Of a stretch of DNA of 64,000 nt, positions 8,670 to 16,645 are shown piece by piece (position 1 is the stretch's first letter; every line of letters starts with the position of its first letter). The position numbers were made by a program, and so were the translations under genes. Source of the DNA: Kibdelosporangium banguiense (lineage in GTDB: Bacteria > Actinomycetota > Actinomycetes > Mycobacteriales > Pseudonocardiaceae); assembly GCF_017876405.1 (NCBI RefSeq), contig NZ_JAGINW010000001.1:12165203-12229202 (forward strand), read 5' to 3'. Below the pieces are notes generated by a model. It ran no database searches. It was given only the letters and a program-made list of their open reading frames with translations, and was not told where the DNA came from.

Positions 8670-8699
8670 ACCGTAAGCGGGTAACGAGCATCACGTCAA
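8670..8699 (-). promoter_or_regulatory. Promoter of the rhamnosidase gene
   Basis: On the reverse strand TTGACG (8699-8694) and TACGGT (8675-8670) are 18 bases apart, a good vegetative sigma-70-type promoter. The LacI-type operator at 8640-8655 begins about 15 bases downstream of the -10 box. Confidence 0.55.
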
Positions 8700-8737
8700 G
8701 CACCCGAACAGCGCCATGCCAACGCTTTCACCGGTAC

Positions 8738-9670
8738 TCAGTGGGCCCAGTCTGGCGTCCAGGTGTTCTCGTCAGCTGTCGTCTTGTACCTGGTTTGGAG
8801 GTACTCGATGAGATCGGCGAGGACGGGATGCGGGTTGTCGGCACGCCAGATCACCGACAGTGGATAGACAGGAGTCGGGTTGACGACAGGGATCCGGCGT
8901 AGGTCATAGCTTTCCGGCCAGAGGTAGCGCGAGCCTTCGCCGACGAACATGGCGAGTTTCGTCGAGTCCGCGATTTCGGCGAGCAGCGCCTCGATACCGA
9001 ACATCGGCCCGATCGTGTCGATGGTGAGGCCGAACGCCCCGGCCAGATCCTCGTAGTAGCCCAATGGTTCCGCGTCGGACATGCCGGGCATCCAGATTGG
9101 ATGGTCGGTGAGCTCGGCCAGGGTCACGGTCTTGGCGTTCGCCAACGGGTGCCGGGGTCCGACCAGCAGTTCGTGCCGGTCATCGACCACACGCGACGAC
9201 CGGAGTCCACTGGGGACTTTGCGGGCGGAGGCCCGCAGGGATCGGAAAGTGGCGTCCAGGGTGCCGGCGTCGACCTCGGCCAGTGCCGTCGCGGCATCGG
9301 CGTTGACCAGGGCGACGACGTCGAGTTCGATGCCGGGGTTCTGCTGGTAGAAGGCGTGCAGGAGATGGGAGGGCGCGATCCTGCGACTGACGACATCGAC
9401 CCGCAGGGCCCTGCGCCCTGGCGTCGCCGCCGCTGTGACGCGTTCGGCGGCGCGGAGGAGTTCGCGTGCATGCGGTAGCAGTGCTTGCCCGTCAACGGTG
9501 AGCCGGACGCCTCTGGCGGTCCGCGCGAAGAGCTTTACTTCGAGTTCCCGTTCCAGGTTGGCTATCCGTTTCGAGGCGGCCTGCTGGGTGATTCCCAGAT
9601 CGTCGGCGGCCGCCTGGAACTGGCCGGTCTCAGCGACGGCGACGAAGGTACGAACCGCATCGAGCTCCAC
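8738..9670 (-). CDS. LysR-family transcriptional regulator
   Basis: 310 residues from the GTG at 9670. The N-terminal winged helix-turn-helix is classic: LDAVRTFVAVAETGQFQAAA (residues 3-22), then LGITQQAASKRIANLERELE and LFARTARGVRLTVDGQALLP. The rest is a periplasmic-binding-like effector domain from about 90, with the HELLVGPRHPLA strand usual in the family. An upstream ATG at 9769 is possible but would add 33 residues of no LysR character and run through the inverted repeat at 9754-9786, so it is rejected. It is divergent from the MFS gene at 9802; LysR proteins commonly control their divergent neighbour, so an efflux or uptake inducer role is inferred. The ligand is unknown. Confidence 0.88.
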   Translation of the reverse strand: MELDAVRTFVAVAETGQFQAAADDLGITQQAASKRIANLERELEVKLFARTARGVRLTVDGQALLPHARELLRAAERVTAAATPGRRALRVDVVSRRIAPSHLLHAFYQQNPGIELDVVALVNADAATALAEVDAGTLDATFRSLRASARKVPSGLRSSRVVDDRHELLVGPRHPLANAKTVTLAELTDHPIWMPGMSDAEPLGYYEDLAGAFGLTIDTIGPMFGIEALLAEIADSTKLAMFVGEGSRYLWPESYDLRRIPVVNPTPVYPLSVIWRADNPHPVLADLIEYLQTRYKTTADENTWTPDWAH

Positions 9671-9687
9671 GCGCCGAAACCTACTCC

Positions 9688-9704
9688 CACAACCGTGGGT
9701 TGTG
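9688..9704. promoter_or_regulatory. Inverted repeat near the LysR start
   Basis: CACAACC and GGTTGTG surround three bases, 18 bases from the LysR GTG. The dyad could be an autoregulatory LysR site. It pairs with a larger repeat at 9754-9786 in the same divergent region. Confidence 0.4.
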
Positions 9705-9753
9705 ACACGCCGCCCGATCCGTTGTTGGTGCCCTTGCAGGTCCACCGGCTTCA

Positions 9754-9786
9754 ATCTCGCGGACAACACAGGGTTGTCCGCGAGAT
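9754..9786. promoter_or_regulatory. Perfect 14-bp inverted repeat upstream of the MFS gene
   Basis: ATCTCGCGGACAAC and its exact complement flank ACAGG, ending 15 bases before the MFS start. It may be an operator for the divergent LysR protein or another dimeric regulator, or a hairpin in the leader RNA that affects access to the GGGGGAG ribosome site. Confidence 0.55.
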
Positions 9787-9801
9787 CTACAGGGGGAGAG
9801 A

Positions 9802-11121
9802 TTGGGCCGGTCGTTCAGGTGGTTGTGGGCCGCCTACGCGGTCAGCGCCTACGGAACCGGGCTCGGGTTCGGAGCGTTCTCGGTCGTTGCCATCACGGTC
9901 CTGAACGCCGACTCGGCGCAAGTGGCGGCCTTGTCGTCATCCGGGCTCGTGATCGGGGCGCTGCTGGCGATCCCGCTTGGACCGTGGATGGAGTTTCGCG
10001 CCAAGCGGCCAGTCATGATCACGATGGACGTGATCCGCTTCGCGGCGTTGGCTTCCATCCCGCTCGCGTACTGGCTGGGAGCGTTGTCTTTCGTGCAACT
10101 CTTGGTGGTCTCCGTCGCCACCGCGGCGGCGAAGATCGCGTTCACGGCCGCGAGCGGCGCTTATCTCAGGACCATCGTCCCTGCCGAGAGACTTCTGGTG
10201 GCCACCAGTCGTTTCGAGTCCACCACCTGGTCGGCAACGATCATCGGGCCACCCCTGGGCGGCGCGGCCATCGGGCTGCTGGGGCCGGTGATCACGGTCG
10301 TCGTGGACGCGGTGAGCTACCTGCTCTCGGCGCTCGGCATCGCCGCGATCAGGCAACCCGAGCCACCCTCGAAACCAGGGAGAACCGCAGCACGCCGGTG
10401 GAGCGACCTCGTCGAAGGGTGGCGCTACATCCTCACCCATCGCACGCTGCGCCGGTTCTTCTTCAATGTCATGCTGGTCAACGGATTGATCATGGCGACC
10501 GAGCCGCTGCTGTCGGTGCTGATGCTCTCGCAGCTGGGATTCCCGGTCTGGCAGTACGGGCTGGCGTTCGCAGTCCCGTGTATCGGCGGCCTGATCGGGT
10601 CACGACTCGCCCGGCGCATCGCTTCCCGTCGCGGCGAACAGACAGTGCTTCGGGTCTTCGGGGTGTCACGCGCCTGCTGGCCCATCGGGCTCGTGTTCAT
10701 CCAGCCAGGCCCGGCAGGACTTGTGATCGTGATGGCCACCGAGCTCGGGCTGATCATCTGCATGAGCATCTTCAACCCCGTCTTCGCCGCCTACCGGCTG
10801 AACAACACCGATGCCGACCGCCATGCCCGAGTGCTCACGGCGTGGTCGATCACCAGCAGCGTCAGCATCGCCGTGATCACCGTGTTGTGGGGTCTCCTGG
10901 CGCAACTCACCAGCCCGCGTACAGCTGTCGCCCTGGCCGGGATTCTGCTTCTCACCACGCCGTTCCTGCTGCCGCGGCGGTCCTCGCCAGGTTTTTCGAT
11001 CCGCCGGAAGAAGAGGACACACCCTGGCCGCTTGCCTTGCGACTGTTGTCCCAGACAGCAAGTCGAAATAAGGAGCAACGTTGTCCGTCAAGACCACAAC
11101 CCACCTGAACTTCCGCGGTGA
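9802..11121 (+). CDS. MFS transporter, probable drug/metabolite exporter
   Basis: 439 residues with about twelve hydrophobic helices. The first begins at WLWAAYAVSAYGTGLGFGAF and a cytosolic loop GPWMEFRAKRPVMI replaces the usual GxLaDrxGrR motif A. The central loop (about 190-215) is charged, as in twelve-helix exporters. The TTG start at 9802 is preferred because AGGGGGAG lies five bases before it and the first membrane helix follows at once. The C-terminal tail of about 30 residues is basic, ends at 11121 and overlaps the start of the VOC gene by 41 bases, so the two are co-transcribed. Divergent LysR and a strong inverted repeat upstream suggest induction by a small molecule. Substrate unknown. 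Confidence 0.85.
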   Translation: MGRSFRWLWAAYAVSAYGTGLGFGAFSVVAITVLNADSAQVAALSSSGLVIGALLAIPLGPWMEFRAKRPVMITMDVIRFAALASIPLAYWLGALSFVQLLVVSVATAAAKIAFTAASGAYLRTIVPAERLLVATSRFESTTWSATIIGPPLGGAAIGLLGPVITVVVDAVSYLLSALGIAAIRQPEPPSKPGRTAARRWSDLVEGWRYILTHRTLRRFFFNVMLVNGLIMATEPLLSVLMLSQLGFPVWQYGLAFAVPCIGGLIGSRLARRIASRRGEQTVLRVFGVSRACWPIGLVFIQPGPAGLVIVMATELGLIICMSIFNPVFAAYRLNNTDADRHARVLTAWSITSSVSIAVITVLWGLLAQLTSPRTAVALAGILLLTTPFLLPRRSSPGFSIRRKKRTHPGRLPCDCCPRQQVEIRSNVVRQDHNPPELPR

Positions 11122-11503
11122 CGCGCAGGCGGCGCTGGAGTTCTACCAGTCCGTGTTCGGCGGCCACCTGGCCGTGATCACGTACAAGGACGCCGGCAAC
11201 GTCCAGGAGGAGTCCGAGGCCGACCAGGTGATGTGGGGCCAGGTGCTCGCCGAGAACGGTTTCCACGTGATGGCCTACGACGTGCCGTCGCGGATGGGCT
11301 ACAACCAGGGCGAGAACTCGTTCTTCGTCTCGGTGCGCGGCGAGACCGTCGAAGAGGTCACCGGTTACTGGGAAAAGCTCTCCGACGGAGCGACCGTCGT
11401 GATCCCGATGGGCCCGGCGGGCTGGGCTCCCGTCTACGGGATGCTCCGGGACCGTTTCGGCGTCGTCTGGGTTGTCGACGTCGTCAGCGAATACAACGGC
11501 TGA
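11081..11503 (+). CDS. VOC-family (PhnB/3-demethylubiquinone methyltransferase-like) protein
   Basis: 140 residues with the glyoxalase/bleomycin-resistance fold of the PhnB type: NFRGDAQAALEFYQSVFGG at residues 10-28, a metal/substrate strand DQVMWGQVLAENGFHVMAYDVP, then ENSFFVSVRGETVEEVTGYWEKLSDGATV, and the C-terminal GMLRDRFGVVWVVDV. An AAGGAG site precedes the TTG at 11081, which lies inside the end of the MFS gene. PhnB-like proteins are cytosolic dimers of mostly unknown function; some bind drugs or modify small molecules. Linkage to an MFS exporter fits a resistance or detoxification role, as inference. A strong terminator follows. Confidence 0.85.
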   Translation: MSVKTTTHLNFRGDAQAALEFYQSVFGGHLAVITYKDAGNVQEESEADQVMWGQVLAENGFHVMAYDVPSRMGYNQGENSFFVSVRGETVEEVTGYWEKLSDGATVVIPMGPAGWAPVYGMLRDRFGVVWVVDVVSEYNG

Positions 11504-11510
11504 CACCCAC

Positions 11511-11541
11511 CACGGGGCGGGAGGCACGCTCCCGCCCCGTG
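11511..11541. terminator. Bidirectional intrinsic-type terminator
   Basis: A perfect 13-pair GC stem (CACGGGGCGGGAG and its complement) with a five-base loop sits between the convergent VOC gene (stop 11503) and aldo/keto reductase gene (stop 11553). There is no U-run, as is common in high-GC actinobacteria. Confidence 0.8.
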
Positions 11542-11552
11542 ACAGAAATCCA

Positions 11553-12455
11553 CTACTGGACGGCATCCAGCGCGGACATGGTGAAGTCATCCAGAGTGAT
11601 CTTCGCGGCAGCGACATTCGCTTCAAGGTGGCGGGGGTTCGCGGTGCCGGGAATGAGCAGCACGTTCGGTGCGTGGTGCAGCAGCCACGCAAGGGCGACC
11701 TGTGCGGGGCTATAGCCGAGGGACTGCGCGATCGCCGTGACCGTCGGCTCATCGGTCACCTTCGGCATGCCGGCGAAGGCGCCGCCGAGTGGGAAAAACG
11801 GGACCCAGGCGATCTGTTCGTCGAGGCAGAGCCGGAGCATCTGCTCATCACCACGTGAGATCAGGCTGTAGGCGTTCTGGACGCAGACAATCCCGGCGGG
11901 AAGGGCTTGGCGCAGTCCGTCCAGGGTGACGGCGCTCAAGCCGATCGCGCCGATCTTGCCCTCGTCCCGCAGCGCGGTCATCACCGCGAGCTGGTCGTCG
12001 AGGCCGACGATCTGATCACCCTCGGCGCGCAGGCCCGGCCGGGTGTCCAGGCGGCGCAGGTTCACCACCGGGATCTGGTCCAGCCCCAGGGATTTGAGAT
12101 TGTCCTCGACGCTCGCCCTCAGCTGTTCGGGTCGCTGGGCGGGGCGTAGCGGAATGGTGCCGCCGGGGTTGGGGTCGGCGCCGACCTTGCTGACGACCAC
12201 AACGCCGTCCTCAGGCCGGAACGCGTCACTGATCACCCCGTTAGCGAAACCGTTGCCGTAGAACTGGGCCGTGTCGACATGGTTGATGCCGAGCTCCACC
12301 ACGCGGCGCAGCAAAGCGATCGCGGCCTCACGGTCGCCATGCAGATGCTCCAGCTGCATCGCGCCGAATCCGACCCGGGACACCGGGCGGCCAGCGATCG
12401 TCCCAGCCTTTCCGGAGGCGGCGGGCTGTACGGAAGGCGTGCTACGTGCGGTCAT
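11553..12455 (-). CDS. Aldo/keto reductase
   Basis: 300 residues of an AKR TIM barrel. Present are VSRVGFGAMQLEHLHG near 26, the catalytic Asp/Tyr pair in NHVDTAQFYGNG near 61, the catalytic Lys in VVVSKVGAD near 88, GLSAVTL, and the NADPH-binding end WLLHHAPNVLLIPGTANPRHLEAN. The usual histidine strand reads VVNLRRLD, so the fourth tetrad residue is not the normal His; this occurs in some AKR branches. The ATG at 12455 is chosen because AAGGA lies upstream and longer forms read into the operator region. It reduces carbonyl groups with NADPH in the cytosol; the natural substrate is unknown. Two palindromic operators overlap the promoter, so expression is likely repressed until a ligand is present. 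Confidence 0.88.
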   Translation of the reverse strand: MTARSTPSVQPAASGKAGTIAGRPVSRVGFGAMQLEHLHGDREAAIALLRRVVELGINHVDTAQFYGNGFANGVISDAFRPEDGVVVVSKVGADPNPGGTIPLRPAQRPEQLRASVEDNLKSLGLDQIPVVNLRRLDTRPGLRAEGDQIVGLDDQLAVMTALRDEGKIGAIGLSAVTLDGLRQALPAGIVCVQNAYSLISRGDEQMLRLCLDEQIAWVPFFPLGGAFAGMPKVTDEPTVTAIAQSLGYSPAQVALAWLLHHAPNVLLIPGTANPRHLEANVAAAKITLDDFTMSALDAVQ

Positions 12456-12477
12456 GAGCGTTCCTTCCATCGAGGTA

Positions 12478-12529
12478 AGCGGAGGAACCTCCGCTCCACG
12501 ACTGTAGCACCGTATCGGAGGGGCCTCCG
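12478..12529. promoter_or_regulatory. Doubled TetR-type operator of the aldo/keto reductase gene
   Basis: AGCGGAGG-AA-CCTCCGCT (12478-12495) and CGGAGG-GG-CCTCCG (12516-12529) are perfect palindromes of the same sequence family, 36 bases centre to centre. They bracket the expected promoter of the reverse-strand reductase gene. Two repeats of one dyad strongly suggest cooperative binding of a dimeric repressor such as TetR, but no TetR gene is adjacent. Confidence 0.7.
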
Positions 12530-12603
12530 CTTTGCCGCGTGACACCTGGAGCACGGCGATCCTCGACGCCGCACGAAACCCGGCCATTACTCCGTGATGG
12601 GCA

Positions 12604-13221
12604 TCAGTGCACGCGGTAGGTCACGTGCGTGACCGAAGTCGCGGCTCGCGAGTTCACCTGCTCGAGGTTCAGCGGCGGGACGCCCTCGAACAGTCGTGTT
12701 CCCGCGCCGAGCGTGAGCGGCACGATGTGCAGCCGTAGCTCGTCGATCAGGCCTGCGGCGAGGTACTGGTTGACAGTGGTGGCGCCGCCCTGGATTGCGA
12801 CGTCGCCGTCCCCGGCCGCCGCTTGTGCCTGGGCCAGTGCTGACTCGATTCCGTCGGTGACGAAGTAGAACGTTGTGTCGCCGTCCATCGGCTGCGGTTC
12901 GCGTGCGTGGTGGGTGAGTACGAAGACCGAGGTGTGGTACGGCGGATTGTCGCCCCACCAGCCGTTCCACGGTCGGTCCCACTCGCCACGCACGGGACCG
13001 AACATGTTGCGCCCCATGATGAATGCTCCTGCGCCTGCCAACTGCTCGAGCTCCGCCCGGTTTTCCTCGGCGGTCTCGAACATCCAGGCGTGCAGCTTGT
13101 CGCCCCAGCCGTCGCCGCCGTCATCACCGAACGGGCGCTGCTCGGACTGGTTGAGCCCGGCCGAGTAGCCGTCGGCCGAGATCGTCAGGTCACAGGTCAC
13201 CCTGCCGGTACGTGTGGTCAT
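12604..13221 (-). CDS. Dihydrofolate-reductase-fold (RibD C-terminal-like) reductase
   Basis: 205 residues with the RibD_C pattern: TCDLTISADGYSAG at the start, GAFIMGRNMFGPVRGEW near 65-80, HTSVFVLTHHAREP near 98, the NADPH-binding DVAIQGGATTVNQYLAAGLI near 143-162, and ELRLHIVPLTLGAGTRLF. The start at 13221 has an AAGGAGG site; the longer frame adds a short unrelated lead. Proteins of this group are cytosolic and NAD(P)H-dependent, but most stand-alone copies have no known substrate and are not true folate or riboflavin enzymes. A related but distinct copy lies at 32560-33135. It is separate from the aldo/keto reductase, whose operator region lies between them. Confidence 0.85.
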   Translation of the reverse strand: MTTRTGRVTCDLTISADGYSAGLNQSEQRPFGDDGGDGWGDKLHAWMFETAEENRAELEQLAGAGAFIMGRNMFGPVRGEWDRPWNGWWGDNPPYHTSVFVLTHHAREPQPMDGDTTFYFVTDGIESALAQAQAAAGDGDVAIQGGATTVNQYLAAGLIDELRLHIVPLTLGAGTRLFEGVPPLNLEQVNSRAATSVTHVTYRVH

Positions 13222-13361
13222 CGCGCTGTCCTCCTTGTGGTGGTCCGTCGCCTTCACGCCCATGCAGACTCACCAGACGGCCGAAACTCATCGCCCTGCG
13301 TGCCATGACAGAGTGCTTCTGCGAGAAGAACGTCGGGGGACGCGCGAAAGGGGCAATATTC

Positions 13362-14948
13362 ATGACCGGGCGCACTGTGCGCGAGATCAGCCGGGACCTG
13401 ATGCGGGCCTACGGCCTGACCACGGTGTTCGGCAACCCTGGCTCGACCGAGGTCCCGTTTCTGCGCGACTGGCCGAACGACTTCAGGTACGTGCTGGGAC
13501 TGCAGGAGTCCATTGTGGTCGCGATGGCGGACGGTTACGCCCAGGCAGGCGGCGGGCCGGTGCTGGTGAACCTCCACTCCGCCGGTGGAGTGGGCCACGG
13601 TCTCGGCCATATCTTCACCGCCTACCGCAATCGCACGCCGATGATTGTCGTTGCCGGGCAACAGGTTCGCTCGTTACTCCCAGGCGAGCCGTTCCTGGGC
13701 GCCACGGACGCGGCGAGCTTCCCCAAGCCGTACGTGAAGTGGAGCTGCGAGCCGGCGAGGCCCGATGACGTCCCCTCGGCGATCGCTCACGCCTATCACC
13801 TGTCCACGCAACCGCCCTACGGTCCGACTTTCATCTCGATCCCCGCTGACGACTGGGATATCGAGACCACGAGCGTGACCACCGCACGGCCGAGGATCGC
13901 CGGTCCGGTAGCGGACCCGGATGCCTTGCGGGCACTCGTATCGGCCATCGACGGCAGCAAACGCCCTGGGATCGTGGTCGGCCCCGCGGTGGACATCGAG
14001 GGCGCCGTCGCCGACATGGTCACGCTGGCCGAACGCATCCAGGCCGGGGTGCGGGTCAGCCCGATGTCCTCCCGGTGCTCCTTCCCTGAGGATCACCCGC
14101 TGTTCCAAGGGTTTCTGGACCCGGAACAACGATCCATCGCCGCCGCTCTCGAAGAATACGACCTGGTACTCGTCTTCGGCGCGCCGGTCTTCACCCACCA
14201 CGTCTTCCGAGGTGTGGCCGAGCACCCGCTGCCGGAACTGTTCGTGCTCAGCGACGACGACGATCTGCTGGCCAGGGCCGGACATGGGACCGGGATCCGC
14301 ACCATGCTGCGTCCCGCGCTCCGGCAACTGTCCGAACTGGTCGCACAGGTGGACCGTCCGACACCAAAACCGTTGGACAGGCCGGAGATCTCGCTCGACG
14401 GCCCGACGATCACGGCCGAGAAGGTGTTCACGGTGCTCTCGCAGATGTTGCCGGACAACGCCATCGTGGTCGAAGAGGCACCGAGCCACCGGGGCATCAT
14501 GCACGACCATCTGCCCATTCGCTCACGCCACACGGGTTTCCTGACGGTGGCGAGCGGGACTCTGGGCTACGGTCTGCCTGCCGCGGTCGGCGCCGCGCTG
14601 GCCCGCCCGGATCGCCGGATCGTCGCGGTGATCGGCGACGGATCCAGCATGTACGGAATCCAGGCACTGTGGACGGCAGTCCGCGAACACCTGCCTGTCA
14701 CATTCGTCATCCTGGACAACTCGCAGTACGCGGCGCTGGCGATCCTGGCCGGAGCGGACGGCGCCAAGCTGCCTGGCGTCGATCTCGGCGGTATCGACTT
14801 CGTCGCTCTGGCAGCGGGAATGGGCTGTGCGGGCGTGCTGGTGGACAGCTTGGCCGGGCTACGAGAAGCGTTGGCGCGGTCCCTGACCGACGACGGCCCC
14901 ACACTGCTGCATGTTCCCGTGGTCGAAGAGGCCCGCACGCTTTACTGA
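13362..14948 (+). CDS. mdlC: Thiamine-diphosphate enzyme, benzoylformate-decarboxylase-like
   Basis: 528 residues, the usual length of the family. The N-terminal TPP Pyr domain has FGNPGSTEVPFL with S28, GLQESIVVAMADGYA with the cofactor-activating E49, and NLHSAGGVGHG with H72, all matching benzoylformate decarboxylase. A central domain follows, with GAPVFTHHVFR where the second active-site histidine is expected. The C-terminal PP domain has VIGDGSSMYGIQALW and ILDN (the GDG...N TPP motif). The enzyme would decarboxylate an aromatic 2-oxoacid such as benzoylformate to the aldehyde. The start at 13362 has GAAAGGGG upstream; an ATG at 13305 is possible. No mandelate dehydrogenase is nearby, so the in vivo substrate is uncertain. 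The symbol is by motif similarity. Confidence 0.82.
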   Translation: MTGRTVREISRDLMRAYGLTTVFGNPGSTEVPFLRDWPNDFRYVLGLQESIVVAMADGYAQAGGGPVLVNLHSAGGVGHGLGHIFTAYRNRTPMIVVAGQQVRSLLPGEPFLGATDAASFPKPYVKWSCEPARPDDVPSAIAHAYHLSTQPPYGPTFISIPADDWDIETTSVTTARPRIAGPVADPDALRALVSAIDGSKRPGIVVGPAVDIEGAVADMVTLAERIQAGVRVSPMSSRCSFPEDHPLFQGFLDPEQRSIAAALEEYDLVLVFGAPVFTHHVFRGVAEHPLPELFVLSDDDDLLARAGHGTGIRTMLRPALRQLSELVAQVDRPTPKPLDRPEISLDGPTITAEKVFTVLSQMLPDNAIVVEEAPSHRGIMHDHLPIRSRHTGFLTVASGTLGYGLPAAVGAALARPDRRIVAVIGDGSSMYGIQALWTAVREHLPVTFVILDNSQYAALAILAGADGAKLPGVDLGGIDFVALAAGMGCAGVLVDSLAGLREALARSLTDDGPTLLHVPVVEEARTLY

Positions 14949-14962
14949 CGATCCGGCAAACG

Positions 14963-15004
14963 ACCGGACGAGCCTGAGACCGCGGGGTCTCAGGCTCGTC
15001 CGGT
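14963..15004. terminator. Strong bidirectional terminator hairpin
   Basis: A perfect 19-pair stem with loop GCGG lies between the convergent decarboxylase gene (stop 14948) and binding-protein gene (stop 15014). It begins with ACCGGACG and ends with CGTCCGGT. Confidence 0.88.
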
Positions 15005-15013
15005 GTTCGATCA

Positions 15014-16045
15014 CTACTTGTTGCTCGGTGGTGCCACGACCATCTTGGACACGTCCAGCGGTTCCTTGATGGCACCGAACTTCAGCATCAGGTCGGCCAC
15101 CCGCTGCAGCCGGATCGGGTCCAGCGACTCCGGGTAGTCGGAGATGTGCACCAGCGGAGCGGTCGCGGCGTCGATCTTGACGTACTTGATCAGGACCGGC
15201 TCGAGTTTGCCACCGCGGTCGGACTTCACGTCCTTGATGCCCTTGGCCAGGCCACGCTGGAACGCCGCGGCCGTGTTCGGGTTGGCGGTGACCCACTTCG
15301 CCAGTGACGCGAAGCCGGACATCGGCAGCTCGGCCGTGGGCCCGGATGCGATGTCGATCACCGGCATGGCACCGATCGACTTCTCCGTCAGCGTCACGAA
15401 CGGTTCAATGACAACCGCGCCGTCGATGTCGCCGCGTTCCAGGGCAGGCCCCATGTCCGGCAGCGGCATCGGCACCCACTTGATCGTGTTGATGTCCGCG
15501 ATCCTGGGCTGCAGCACCGACTTCAGCGCCAGGTCGGAGATCGAGCCCGTGCTGGTGACGGCGATCTTCTTGCCGGCGGCGTCCTCGGGCTTGGTGATCT
15601 TCCCCTTCGAGACCAGGACGCCGTGGCCCGGACGGGCGGCGTACAGGTCGGTCACGATCTTGATGTCGGCGGCCTTCTTCGCCTGCGCGGCAAAGGCACC
15701 CGGGTAACTGGTGACCGCGATGTCCAGGTCCCCGCCGATCAGCGACTCGATGGCCTTGGGCCCGCTCGGCGCGGTCACCACCTGGACATCAAGGCCCTCC
15801 TGCTTGAAGTAGCCGCTGTCGACCGCGACGAAGAACGGTGCCATGTCGACAACCGGTAGCACTCCGACCTTGATCGCCGGCTTCTCCACCGGTCCGCCGG
15901 GCGTGCCCGAGCTCGTCGGTTCGGAGCCGCCGCCGATCGCGCTGCAGCCGGAGGCCGCGAGAACAAGCGCGAGAGCGGTAGTGGCGATGATCGAGAGCCG
16001 CGTACGCGACCGGGACGCCTTCACGGCGTCGCCGCGTCCAGGCAT
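15014..16045 (-). CDS. NitT/TauT-type ABC substrate-binding lipoprotein
   Basis: 343 residues. The N terminus is a lipoprotein signal with the lipobox LAASGC near residue 33. The mature part has the SsuA/ThiY/NMT1 layout: IKVGVLPVVDMAPFFVAVDSG, YFKQEGLDVQVV, SGPKAIESLIGGDLDIAVTSY, and a hinge near ALERGDIDGAVVIEPFVT. Proteins like this bind nitrate, sulfonates, taurine, thiamine precursors or aromatic acids outside the membrane and feed an ABC permease. No permease or ATPase gene is adjacent, so it is an orphan receptor or shares a remote transporter. GAGGAG lies just before the ATG at 16045. Proximity to an aromatic 2-oxoacid decarboxylase hints at aromatic acids, but the two are convergent and share only a terminator. 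Confidence 0.85.
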   Translation of the reverse strand: MPGRGDAVKASRSRTRLSIIATTALALVLAASGCSAIGGGSEPTSSGTPGGPVEKPAIKVGVLPVVDMAPFFVAVDSGYFKQEGLDVQVVTAPSGPKAIESLIGGDLDIAVTSYPGAFAAQAKKAADIKIVTDLYAARPGHGVLVSKGKITKPEDAAGKKIAVTSTGSISDLALKSVLQPRIADINTIKWVPMPLPDMGPALERGDIDGAVVIEPFVTLTEKSIGAMPVIDIASGPTAELPMSGFASLAKWVTANPNTAAAFQRGLAKGIKDVKSDRGGKLEPVLIKYVKIDAATAPLVHISDYPESLDPIRLQRVADLMLKFGAIKEPLDVSKMVVAPPSNK

Positions 16046-16645
16046 TGCCTCTCCTCGGTGATGGTGGATGTTTGAAAGATCGCCCCCCGATATACCGGCG
16101 ACACTTTAGAGATCTTGCCGTCCGGTAACAATGGATTGCCGATAATTACATTCGGTTACGCAGATTGTACGACACGTCAGAAAGTCGAACAGACTAGTCC
16201 GCGACGACGATTGGCGGCTTGACCCGCGTGCTAGCCGTCATCCTTTGTATATAATACACCAAATTGCGATCATGATCCAGCGCACGGAAGCGGCCGGGTT
16301 CGTCATCGACCATCCCGGAAAAACGCGTCCAAGTAGGACGACATGAGCCGAAAGCCGCATGACACGCGCATGGGTCATAGCAGAAACGCTGAGGTCACAC
16401 GGCTGGGGAGACGACCCGAGGCGGCCTGCGGCGACAGCGAGCCGTCGCGCTTACAGCTTCACCGGAATTGATATCGGCAATCTGTTCGCCTCAGCGGCAA
16501 ACATGGTGGAATTCCCCTGAATTACCATCGATTACAGGCACTCCGGCCGAGCGGACGCAAACGTCACCGACCGCGGGATGCGTGTCCACAAACGACAACC
16601 AGGGCAAGTCCCGATCTTCGTGAAGCACTGCCGGAAGGCGTCATC
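16046..16645. other. 600-bp non-coding stretch of lower GC
   Basis: No open frame here has actinobacterial third-position GC bias. It holds the leader of the binding-protein gene next to 16045 and several AT-rich words, including TATAAT at 16250-16255, unusual for this genome. No -35 box at a proper distance was found. I see no RNA gene or long repeat. It could be an old junction or a regulatory region. Confidence 0.5.

Noticed and set aside
16046..16120. Riboswitch or cysteine-attenuator leader before the binding-protein gene.
   Set aside because: No TPP or SAM riboswitch core and no short cysteine-rich ORF could be found.
16219..16255. TTGACC and TATAAT as a promoter pair.
   Set aside because: They are 25 bases apart, too far for a sigma-70-type promoter, and no gene starts downstream on that strand.
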